Positions 22,701 through 34,700 of a stretch of 64,000 nt of DNA are shown piece by piece. The stretch is taken from the NCBI GenBank assembly GCA_037074705.1, contig CM073595.1, positions 71,162,139 to 71,226,138 of the forward strand. The letters are read 5' to 3'. This DNA is from Zhengitettix transpicula. Lineage: Eukaryota; Arthropoda; Insecta; Orthoptera; Tetrigidae. Numbering within the stretch: the stretch's first letter is position 1; every line of letters begins with the position of its first letter. A program made the position numbers and the translations under genes. The notes under the pieces are model-generated. The model saw only the letters and a list, made by a program, of their open reading frames with translations. It did no database searches and had not been told where the DNA came from.

Positions 22701-23550
22701 TTGATGTGAAATTATTTGTATATTCTAACAGTGTTTCTTTTTCTTATCATCAGAATTATAGTGACTGCAGAACTTAAATGATTGTGCTTTGACATAGATT
22801 GTGCATATATTTTTTTTCTTTCCTTCTGCACTCTGGTGTGTTGTTTTTCTATTACATTTGTGTTGAGAAAGTGGGGAGACTACATTTGTTTCAATGTACA
22901 GAATGAGTACATTTGTACAATATATATGCAGAAAGGTGTCTAAGAGATTTCTTGCAGCAAGAAATTTGTTAATAAAACCAACAATGTAATTTTATACACA
23001 TGTAAGGAAGAGCTGTGGCTTAACAATAATATTTGAAACAAAATATGAATAAATATATATATATATATAATCCATTTCGATAGGAAAAAGAGACAGCATA
23101 GTCGACTTACCTGACTTTCAGTATTTCATGTAGGTCAACTATGCTGTCTCTCTTTCCTAATTATATATATATATATTTCATATTCATATTAAAGCTGATT
23201 TTAATGTTACATTTAGAGTCAAGTCCATAGTGTTATAAAGAAGATGAATAAAAGATTTATACAGAAATATAAAGCTTTATTTTGTCTAAAGTATATTGTT
23301 AAAAAAAATGATTCCCTTTGATGGTGATGCAGATATATGGTTATCCATTCTGATATCTGTGTGATGGTAAATGTTGCATACTTTTGTACGTCTATAAAGA
23401 TAATTATATTTAATGGAATCAGGTAATTAATGATTGATCATTATTGATTTATGAGATATAATTGGTTTTCAAGTATGGAATGTAATGTACAATGTTTACA
23501 AATAAATGAAAATCTTTCCATTAATACTTTTTACTTGCCAAATTTCCTTG
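19737..23550 (+). other. Probable Dscam2-like 3' UTR and downstream DNA
   Basis: AT-rich, no ORF of note. Several AATAAA hexamers occur, for example 20024-20029, 21322-21327 and 21712-21717, so the cleavage site cannot be fixed. A short foldback sits at 23081-23159. Confidence 0.5.
23053..23176. repeat. Foldback family A, short deletion copy in a TA tract
   Basis: A 79 bp palindromic core (23081-23159; arms start TAGGAAA-AGAGACAGCATAG) with the family's TTACCTGA motif in its left arm, flanked by TA repeats on both sides (23053-23069 and 23160-23176). Confidence 0.7.
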
Positions 23551-24779
23551 TTTTTGCTGGTGAATATGTTAATGAGGATTTCAACTATATCAGACCACTT
23601 TAAACTATAATATATAATAGGAAAACCAAACAAAGTGTTCCAGTGGTTGATAAAGTATTGTGGTGGTTAAGTGGTTCAAAGGTATGAAATTTTTGTATGG
23701 GTTGGGAACAATATTAGAGTGCTGCCGTGTGCACAGCAAAATTTCTACTTTATTCAAGTCTACCTGTCATGTTCAAAATTATGGACAGTTAATAATAGTT
23801 AATTACTTTCTTCTATTTACTTATATAAGAAAAATCTTCATTGTTGTATTTCTTTTCTGAGCTTAACTTTGTCCCAAAGTTATAATAATATCCTATACAC
23901 ACTGAATTTCTTATAAAATCTACAAAGTAAAGTTTAAAAATTAATATTTTCTTCTCACCAGAAATTTAACTTTGATCATAGTTATTATTAATTCAGATTG
24001 TCCTTATTGAATTGGAAGTATAACAGAAACAGTGCACCCATATCAGACCAGATTATTGTTCCTGTAACGAAAGGATACAAGCCTACCACAAAGGGCACAA
24101 ATGAAATTCGAAGACTGCACACTTCTATGTATTGAAAACAACCATAAATAAAATTAAATACTTTGGTTTCCTAAAACATTTTAATACTTTAGATATAACA
24201 CCCACATATCTTTGATCCAGCACAGGTCATTAATGAAAAGACAAAATAGTCATATGTCTAATTTTCCACAAATAACAAACAAGAAAATTTATTTAGGAAT
24301 AAGATAGGTAGCCAATTTAGACAAAAAAAATGTGAAAATAAATACCACACAACATTTCTGGGATCCTTGTCCTTTTCGTCAGGTGCAAAGAGATCCTAGA
24401 GCAACACAACTGCATTGGCTGCCTTCCTTATTTATTATTTTCAATTCACATGCAAATTTTATTTCATTTTAAAATTTCTTTCTCTCTCTCTATTCAAAAT
24501 TCATACTTCTCATCAGGATCATAGAAATAAAAAATGATATAACAGTCTTCTTTTTAGGTGGTTGAAAACAGAAGTTCATTAATCGATCAATAGAAAAAAT
24601 ATCAAATAAGTATCAGAATCCTACAACAATAAAGGCAGTTTACTTATATGGGAGTTGTTTTGACGCTGAGCTGTGGTTCCAACAATTTTTTAACACTTTC
24701 CATGTTCAAATCAGAACTTTTAAAATTTAACTTTAATTTTACTCACTTTGATGGGAAATTTTTCATAAATATTATACAA

Positions 24780-25056
24780 CATATATGAGTAAGGATATGA
24801 CATTGTCAAATAATTGAGATCATTGGTATGGAAGGGAAAGAGAAATAGGTGGTGTCTCACCTGAAATTGAAGCTCGGTGTAGCCACTCAGGACAGAAGAC
24901 AGGCCGCAGCCGGCCAGTGCACAGAATGTAACACTCATTTCTGAAGGAGGAGGCCTCTGAAAATTTGAAGAACATCCTTCTGTCCCAAATTGCTACACTG
25001 AGCTTCAAGTTCAGGTAAGCTCTCTTTTTCCTTTCCATAACAATGATCTATATATA
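24780..25056. repeat. Foldback family A, copy 2
   Basis: Left arm from ATTGAGATCATTGGTATGGA at about 24814, through the TCACCTGAAATTGAAGC block; right arm GCTTCAAGTTCAGGTAAGC to CCATAACAATGATC at 25050. Arms pair except for scattered mismatches; the loop carries the family's GCAGCCGGCC-GTGCA block. TA-rich flanks (ACATATATGAG, CTATATATAAC). Confidence 0.8.
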
Positions 25057-26741
25057 ACACACAATAATACAGTTTACGTTACATTTTATTTGAATGGTAA
25101 CAAATATGTATAAAAATGACACAAATGGTACAATATTATATATTGTTACATCTTAATAAAAATGAAAATGAGTTAATAAATAATTGAAATCATGATTATG
25201 ATCAAATTGTAACAGAACAATTAGGCAAAAGTATTATTACAAAAATAGACTAGAATTCAAATTTCATGAAACTTTTAAATGCAGTAAAACAACCATGATA
25301 TTTCACTTTACATTAAAATATTGGATGAAGACAAATGCGGTAATTTAGAGAATGTGGAATGCAAATCAAACTAATTATAATTTTTAGTCCTTCTTGTGAC
25401 ACTCCTCATTCCCAAAAAGAAACAAGGTACCACAATATATACCATATGACAAAATAATTTACCCAGTATGGTTTGATCACTAAAAGCACCAATTATCTTT
25501 GATTTTTACACTAACATTAATATTCTTCAATATAAATCTCAACAAAATTTTAACACACTATATTATCAGTTATTTCTAATATTTAAAATTATAAATATAT
25601 TTGGTATACACATTAATTATCAAAATGTTAAAACTTGAACATCCTTTCTGTGCTTCATGTGATGAGTTGTTGGCAATTATTTGTACAAAATATGCTTACA
25701 CACCTGAGGTTACAAATTGTAAGAATAATATCCAAAATAATTTAAGAAATTGTAAGACAGATGCTAAACTTTGAAACTTGTACTTTTGCTACCAAACACA
25801 GGCTTGGACCTACACAAGTTAATTCCAGAATAATATCATGTAATATATATATATACATATATATAAATATATAACAAAACTTTATAAAACTGTAACAACC
25901 TCTTACCATAGCTGCAAAATATTCTGGACAAATTTTAATAACATTTAAAGTGGAATTTCTCACTAAAGTTCTCATTATTGTCGGTAATCCTTAATCTACT
26001 CTGTATATCATCTGCAAAATAATGGAATTTTGATAGAAGTAGAATACAGAATTATGGAGAACATCACTCACAAGGTGACAAAAACATTAAATGTGAAAAC
26101 TTCGTCTCTCTAGAGGATTATTTTTGAAGAAATATTAATTTCTATGGTTTTCTACCATATTAGTGACATTACACCAGGGACAAAAATGTAGTTTAACAAT
26201 AGCTTTTAATATTTACAAAGGGTGTGGGAATATGTGTGGAACCACAATTATATCTGTCATAAGATATTGGTTTTAGTTAAGAGTAAGATTAGTGATGAGA
26301 TAATTATTAGACAAATCTTCTCGTTTTAGTTGCAAGAAATAGAACTACAGGAATTTGTCTCTGATACTAATACTAAATGAACATTGATTAATATGTTGTA
26401 ATTTCCAAACATTCAACTGTTCCATGTATCAAGATCCCACATAATGAATAATCATGAAAACGCATTGTAAATTAGATATATTATTTTTAATATTATTTAA
26501 CTTAATTAGTTTGTTTCATATCATAAACAAAACATAATGAGACACCTTAGTGTTTAATGTCTGTTAAATTTATTTTTCAAATAATTATTTTCTATTTCAT
26601 AAAAAAATATGCATATGATGGTGAATAAAATATTCAAACTTTAAAAAATAGAAATGAATGTGTAGGAAAACTAAAGTGGAAAAAAACACTTGTTTTTTAA
26701 AAAAACAAGCATTCATCCACTCCTTTGGTATCCATTCGTGA

Positions 26742-26874
26742 AGGAAACAAGAAGGCAAAATTCAATTCCCGGGTTCAGAGGTGGATCAACCCATGGCAAT
26801 AAGGCGTCTTAATGAGAAAATCTACAATGAACTTCCAGATGCACAAGATGAAAATGTAAATTTTAAATGTACTT
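26742..26874 (+). other. Short coding-like fragment of unknown origin
   Basis: An open stretch of about 44 codons with balanced composition (reads EVDQPMAIRRLNEKIYNEL and on to TAA), in otherwise very AT-rich DNA, next to a T/A-run palindrome at 26690-26710. No family recognised; may be a pseudogene or transposon shard. Confidence 0.3.
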
Positions 26875-27829
26875 AATTCATCTCATGATCAGCATATTAC
26901 CATCAATGTCCTTGACATGTAATTTTTAGTGTAAAATATCTGAGCATTAATTTGTTAGTCAGTACACTATTTATTTTTACCTTAGTTATAATGAGAATTA
27001 ATTAGTTTGTATGCTGTTTGCTGCATTTAATTAAATCAGAGCTGACTGAAGAAGTGTTGTATGATATGTAAATGGAAATAAATATTTTGTACATGCAACA
27101 AAGAACTGTACAGGTATGAGTCTGTATACGTATAGTAGCTTTCACCTTACAAGTACATAAAATAATAAAATGCTATCACAGTTTGATTTTTCAAATAATT
27201 GAACATCATTATCAAGAAATGTGTAAAATACATAAAAGCCCTTGGCTCTGACAAAATGCTTCACAAAAAACACAATTGTTAAAGATCTCCCTTCCCATAA
27301 ATGTTTTGCACATTAACTGTTTATTTCAATTGTTTAAAACAATACCCACTACAGAATGTAAGTGTTACAGAATGTTTGTTATCAGTTGCCATTTTCAATG
27401 ATTTGTAGCAGTTCACCAACTAATGACTAGTATAAAACTCTTTCAAATGATAAGTTTCTGGATTATATTTAAAATTCCTTAAATTTGTAAATATAAATGT
27501 TAGTTGGTTAACTAATGCTTAAATTATAGAAATAATTTACTAAGAAATTGTCTGAAGTTTTGCAGACAATTTTTAAGTGAGTACTATCATTAAATTTTGC
27601 AAACATCAATGTGTTACACACAAAAAATAATAATTATATCCTACAATATAAATTGTTTCATTTATTACTTTGGTAGCAGTTCCCCATTTTAACTACTTGG
27701 ACGTAATCCTTATGGTATGGCAAATATTCATGGGTGGGATAGAATGGTCACTACTGACTTGCACTTCATTCAACCTTTGTACTTAAAGACAAAATATTGT
27801 ACTCTTATTAATAATGAATGAATAAATAT

Positions 27830-27840
<11 letters not shown>

Positions 27841-27894
<54 letters not shown>
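27841..27894. repeat. TA microsatellite
   Basis: About 27 TA units, running into CACACATATACATATAC. Confidence 0.95.
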
Positions 27895-27906
<12 letters not shown>

Positions 27907-28138
27907 TATACATATATAAAATAATTATAGACAGTATCAAACACATTTTAAATATTAGATAATACAATTTACATGTGCCATCAGATATGAGAGTTGATGT
28001 TTGAAAGACAATCTGACATTTACAAATAGTAAATAACACAAGATAAAATTACATAAGAGTATTCTCAGGCAAAAATAAAATCACTCTTGAAAACTACATA
28101 ATTTGGTACATTCAATTGCATACTCATGTAAATATTTA

Positions 28139-28753
28139 TCATGGGGTGAAAACTCTCAGACTTCGAAGTAGAGCAGCTAAAACACTGGCCAAATTTTCTG
28201 CCCTACATAAAAGCACATTTTCTTGAACATCAGTAGAACTCAATGCCGAAGTCATTGTATCCCTGAAAGCAATAGCTACATCTCTCACTTTTCCAACAAG
28301 GTTTCTGGTCTGTAAAGGAGTGGTTGTGTGGGATGTTGCATCCGATGCTAGCTCGGTCAATCGGTTCAGGTGACCGAGGCAGCTAGAAAGGTTTTCAGGC
28401 AAGTCCCGTGCATCAGCATCCGTCACACTTTTCACCAATAACTTAGAAGCAGTCACCATTTTACGTGCTTCATTTGTTAGAAGTTCTTTAGACATTTGAA
28501 ACTTTGCTTCATGCATACATGCTCCTCCCCCTGCAGCCTGTGCTTTTGAGCACTGTTCCATAATCATTTCCAAACGCTCAAGTAGACCAACTATAGTTAA
28601 ATCTGTCTTAGCAAACAACAGTTCTTTTACTTGTGAGGAGCTTCCCTCAAGTGTAGCTACATGACCATTTCTTATTTTACATGTATTGGACGGGTTCATT
28701 TTCTGAGCATTGATTGAGCAAGTGCTAGGTTGAACATTTCTCTTAAAGATATC
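28139..28753 (-). CDS. FRMPD4: FRMPD4-like exon 23, helical C-terminal region and stop
   Basis: 205 codons with TGA at 28139-28141. From [12 protein letters not shown] onward the sequence is nearly all amphipathic helix ([43 protein letters not shown]), like a four-helix bundle of the FAT or talin type, though I cannot name the domain. The C-terminus VFTP is not a PDZ ligand. Confidence 0.88.
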   Translation of the reverse strand, partial: DIFKRNVQPSTCSINAQKMNPSNTCKIRNGHVATLEGSSSQVKELLFAKTDLTIVGLLERLEMIMEQCSKAQAAGGGACMHEAKFQMSKELLTNEARKMVTASKLLVKSVTDADARDLPENLSSCLGHLNRLTELASDATSHTTTPLQTRNLVGKVRDVAIAFRDTMTSALSSTDVQENVLLCRAENLASVLAALLRSLRVFTP

Positions 28754-31700
28754 CTGAAACAACAAATAAAATCAAAGAGAATTAAACACAGCTTTATTTA
28801 ACAGCTGTGAAAGTTCCCATTTCTTTCCCATTCCTTGATTATTTGAATATTTATTCCTCCAACTAAGGAGAAGTAAGCAAAGACATGCTGAAATAATTTG
28901 GTTTGAACAAATTTTCTTTAGAGAAATAAATAACTGACAAATGAAGCACATTTATATACCTGTGAAGAAGTTGGTGGAAGAGGTGGTTTTCCTTGTGACA
29001 AGACTGGGCGATTTAGTGTGTTGTTACATCTAGGAGGCAAAGCTGGAGGTGGCAAATCTTCATTATCAGCAACCTTTGGAGGTCTTGCAGGGGGCTTTTT
29101 ACCACAACAAGACAAGCCTTTATGATTGATTGTAGGGTACTCGATTATTTGTGAAACTTTTGCTTGCTGTTTTTTCTCATTTTTGACAGGTAAAGTTGGG
29201 GTTTCATTTTTGGAACTTTTAATATCCTGCAAATATGAAAAAATTGGGTAATTATTTGTACAAACTACTGTACATGTACAAGACTAAATAAGAGTTAAAA
29301 TTCCAATATAAAGAAATTTTGAAAATATAAAAAATTAAAATCAATCTCATTCTCATCTGTTTGCATGTAACAAACACTGAAATTTATTGAATCTAACTGG
29401 GTAACCTTCCTGCAGTTTAGGTCAGAAATGATTTTTAATAATATGCATGGGATATATTTAAACAAATAAGTACCTGACCATCTTTAAGTACTGTACTCCT
29501 GCACTACTATATTTCACTAATGTTATGATAACGTTAAAATTTCAACATTTAAATTTCAGTCCTATATCTTAATTTTGTATTGGAAGGCTTTGTGTCACTC
29601 CTACTTAACATGAACTTGGATCGAAATAACAAAACTGTTCACTACAACTGAAGTCGGCAACATGTGGCCCACTACAAATTTTTGTGCATCCTGCCAGTCA
29701 ATTTTGAACGAATTGCATTCCTGCAGAGGAAACAGGTTTGCTTGATTTCAAGGTGCACACATTTCTTATGACATACACATGGCTTGTGTTACTCCAAATT
29801 AGCAGGAATAATAAGAACTTGTGGCTTCTAATATAACCTATGTTGTGACGAATATCAGAGTATTTACCTTACTGTTGATTGTTTCTTGTTTTTTTGGACC
29901 TTGCAGCCTATCTAGAGATATTCCTTTTAAAAGTGGCAACAATATACCTCTCAATACATACCTCATTCACCGGAGGTGACAATTCTGCCGGAGGTGGTGG
30001 TATGATGTACGACATTATTTCTTCAGGAGTTAGTTCCACTGATGGAAATGTTCGTGGAGATGGAGGAGGCACAGTCACAGTGGCAAGAAAGGATTCCAAA
30101 TCCAAATTTAGATCTACTTTATCTAGTAAAGTGTTTTTGTTGTACACAGCCAAATTTGTGTCTGGAAATAGAAACTCACCTGAAAAAGACCAACATTCAT
30201 TTTTACTACTACCTCCGTTTATACTTTACTCACATAAAAAAAAATGAATTGTTCTACTATTATAAAAATCTTAATAATTATATTATTACAAAGCTTAGAG
30301 GTGAGAACAGGCCACTCACCAAATATCCCCTCCTGTTGTATTTCAAGAATATCTGGGACCCATACACCAGAAATTTTATTCTTATTGTTAATTGCTTGTT
30401 CTCTTGTATGGAGTTCCAATTCAGGTGAAAAGTTATCAGCAAATGGTGTTGGAGGAACACTCAATTGAGCAGGAAGAGCATATATTCCATCCTGTAACAT
30501 ACCATTCAAAAACTAGTTTGTAATAATGCTACCAGACATGAAACCCTTAGGTCATTCTTGTCTTGCTGAACTATGCCTTCTTTTTTTTCTATGTTATAAA
30601 TTTTGAAGTCTTCATTCAAGATTACAAGAAAATCTATTAAGTGATCTCATGGTGATATAGCTTAAGTAAAAATATTTATTGTGTAAGTCACAGATGGGGA
30701 ATGTGCGGCTTCGTAAAAGCTAGTAATAATATAAAAATTTCACATAACTCACATTTTATAGGTATAACAACTTATGCAGCCTCCTTTATTACTGCCTAAT
30801 TTAAATATGGACTCTAAAGGTGAAAAAGTTCCCCACCTCTGGTATATATAAAACTAAACTTGTTTTATAATATAAACTGATAATACGGAGAAAGTGCTAT
30901 TTGTCATTCAATTACAAAAGAACAGTTCACTTCTTAACATTATGAAATCCCAAAGAATTTACGAAATCATTCTTGGCAATTATGTGATAAGATTACATAG
31001 ACCCTGTGACATGTTGAACATTAAGTATCAAGTAACAGAAACTAATGTTTTATAAAATAAAATAAAAGATAAGATTTATAGTTAACATAAAAAAATTGAC
31101 TCACTTCATCTGGAGTTATTGGAGGTGGAATCATGGTTAAATCAATTATATCTGGATCCAGATACAAAGTACCTTCAGCAAAATTATAAGGTAAACAATT
31201 ATCTTCTTGCAATCTCTTTAACAAATCCTGTAAGTAAATGGAAAGGTGCATATATTTAAGTGACATTTTGAGACATGAGAGTCTTATGTACGAAATTAAA
31301 ACTAAAAATCATTTCAGATATTGTATGTGTGGTGAGTGTATGCATCAAAATTATGATTTATAAGTTAATTTAAAAACATGAATTTGCATATTAAATTTTA
31401 ATCAGAAGGGGGGGGGGGGGAAATGGAAGAGAGTTTTTATAATGTATCATATAACCCTTACCTGCATATTTTGGTCACTCTGTTCAGATCCTACAGGTAG
31501 CAGATTGTCTGGACTATGCAAACCAAAACTGGATCCACTTGTTTTTAATATTCCGTTTGCATTATAAGCAATATTATCTTTACCTACAAAAAGTAGATAC
31601 AATTAATAACAAGTAAAGAATAGTAAACATAATCAAGTTCACAAAAAGTGTGGAAAAGGGCTTACCAGTTAGCGATCTGCGTGATGGACTGTTTGTTGGT

Positions 31701-34700
31701 GTGCTCATTGAATCAGTGTCACTTTCTGAAGGTTCCAAGTCCATTTGCTGCACTGCTTCACTTAAACTATCCGGAAATAATTTTTGTCCCTGTTACAAAA
31801 GACAATTATTAGTGTAAAAATAGTATTCTTGTTTTGCTTTAAAATTTTCGTTTTACAATATAAAAGGGTTGATGCAATTACGATTCTGGTAAAACTACAC
31901 ATTTGTAAATAGCTAATGTATTTTTGTAGTAATTAATCAATCAGTTTGTTGTTGGACTGTTAGGCAACTGTGCTTGCTAACATTTTACATATAGTCATGA
32001 ATCATGCTTGATGCTTAACACAATTTAAAGTGTGTATGGATACACCCTCTTGAACACACATAAGCTGCTATAGGTACAAACAAGCCCAGCATTGAAAATA
32101 ATCAATGATTACAGGGAAACCATTCTCAACTATACTGACAACTGATTGTGTATTTGTTAAATTCACTGGCAAAAAAAACTGACCTGTGTTAGAAGTAACA
32201 GAGAGTCACTATGGCGTAGCTGACCCAATGCCTCGGAATCCTGGGATGAGATATGAGATCCTTCAGAATCACTTTCTTCTATTTGTTGAGATGTCAGATA
32301 TTGTTCGGATGTCTGTACAAGCTCTTGCATTTCAGCAACTCGTTTAAGAACCTTTTATGGAAAACAGATTTTAGTTTCTTATAAGAAATAATATATCACA
32401 ACCATACAAACAGCTCACCCAGAAATTATATTTCCCACCAAAAACTTGAATTATGTTGACATATAATATAAGAAGGAAATATTTTGTATCAATGAATTTA
32501 TACTTAATATTGATGTGTTTAATTTGATTAAGAACATCTTCATTGTAATATTACTCAAATACTGTTAAAAAGCATTCACCAGGTAACAGCGGTAAAGCTA
32601 TTTAAATGTTGTAATTTCATAGTGATATCCACCATGAAATCATTTTCACCAGAAAAGAATTCCCACTTTAATGTTTACAATTGATTATGACTTTATCAAA
32701 GTTTCATTTATGTGGCACGACTCCATATTTACAAATGTACACATTTCAAAACATCACAATGTCTTAGGAAAATCCACAGCTAATATTTAATTAAAAATTT
32801 AGAATGGAGCAATATGAAATATTAGAACAGCTTGTGTTCCTTATGGACAGCAAGTTACAGTACACGTAAAACATCAATATCCTGAGCTTGACAATTGTTT
32901 AGAGAATTCTTAAGTTAATTTATTTCCTTTTATGTGAAAGATAATTGAATGTAAGTTTTATAATTTAAAGGTTTCCTAATTCATTAATACCAGAATAGGT
33001 CCTAATGTAAGGATGAAATATCGTGTATGTATAACAAATTTGAGGAAGAATTTATAATTTTTATTAACTTTCTATTCCAACTTATTAGGGCCATTAACAT
33101 TTAAATTATACAATATATTGTTCTCGGAGTTCAACTGGGTTTTGCATAATTATATTAGAACGCAACGTTTCGACGACTAAAAGCTCTGTCGTCATCTTCT
33201 AGGCGATCTTTGCCGAGAACAATATATTGAACAACTACACCGGGAAAGGCTTCAATCTTTGATTTAAATTATATCATCCAAGAATGTCACAATTTTCAAT
33301 TTATACTTCATATTTTATCCTATTCAATAAGTGACCATATCAAGTAATCTACATTGAAATGAAATTTAGGCGTTGGCCAGCTGTTACCATGTTTAGGTAT
33401 ACAATTTTCTCAATTACAAACAATACAAAACTGGAATGCAAGTAACACCTGCTCTCTCCCACATTGAGTTGAAGTTGAAAACCACACCTTATGAAAGTAT
33501 ACTGGCTTAGTTCTACAACATATTAAAAACATATCTGAACCATAAAAATATTGTTGTATATTAGGAAATAAAAATATTTACCTCATCATTTCTAGCTTCC
33601 ACAAATGAGTCACTTTCCAAAATTTCCATAGAAACAACACTTTGTAAGTCAAAATCCAGTTTCTGCTTATTCATTTCACTTGCTTTATTGTTTATGCTTA
33701 AGTTGTTAGAGTTGCTCACGATACTAGTCCTGAAAATTATTCATTTTCAGAGATGGAACAAAGTGAAACAGAGGTGTAAACAAACAAGAAAACTTACATA
33801 TTATTCATATTATTATCTAGTCCGCAGTGAGGTGGTTCGCATGCAGCTGACTTTAAATTAGGAGATGGAAAATGTCCACTGGGTTTGACCTGTTAAAATT
33901 AAATATAAATTAACAGTTGCCTGAAAGTTGCTAATCACAGATATGCCATTCATGCACTTACAATTAGGGGTTTGTATGGAGGAAGCACAGAAAAAGCTGC
34001 TGTACAGTGCTTACTACTGTCTTCCAAACCATAGCTCCATTTGGCTGGAATGACTGTGTGTTGTGAGTGATATGATGGTGCTGCAGGAAGAAATAAGATC
34101 TAAGGAATGATGAGCAATAACTAATTATCATTAAATATAAGATCTAATTCTACTCACCAGAATCCTCAAACCACGTAGAGTGATGGTCATACTGAACCAT
34201 GAGCTCTGATCCTGTCAGCAAACGATAGTAGCCCTTTAGGACTGTAATAAGTTCTTCTGCGTCTCTGTCTTCCAAACTCAACACTAACTCCTATAAACAT
34301 GATGAAATAAAAAATAAACCTTATATCAGAATTTGTAATCAACTTCTTTAATTCTTTGTTAAGCATAACAAATGGATTCTGAAACTTGTTTTCATTACTG
34401 AATATCATTTTCAATTAGCTAATAGCACATTAATTAGAGAACAATTACTTGCCAAAATATATTAGAAATAAGAAATAAGGCATTTGTGTATATATAAAAA
34501 AGTATTAATTCATTAGAGACATATTCTTTGTGAGACTTTAGCATACAGGAAAAGTTATTGGTTTATAAATTCCCTTGTTGTTTAATATTAAACAAAATAC
34601 AATGTTGAAGTGCCATTTTACAAGAAGGATTGCACAAATTTGTACAACTTCCCAACACAACATAAGTTGAAATACCACAGAACCACAACATTTTACTTGT

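Larger units (their letters stand above)
23551..28138. other. Intergenic region between convergent genes
   Basis: Lies between Dscam2-like (+) and FRMPD4-like (-) 3' ends. Holds foldback family A copy 2 (24780-25056), a coding-like fragment (26742-26874) and a TA microsatellite (27841-27894). TTTATT at 27661-27666 would be an AATAAA on the minus strand, 473 bp past the FRMPD4-like stop, but is unproven. Nothing else recognised. Confidence 0.5.

Noticed and set aside
29650..29820. hAT element near GTCGGCAACATGTGGCCC
   Set aside because: No inverted partner end or target duplication was found.
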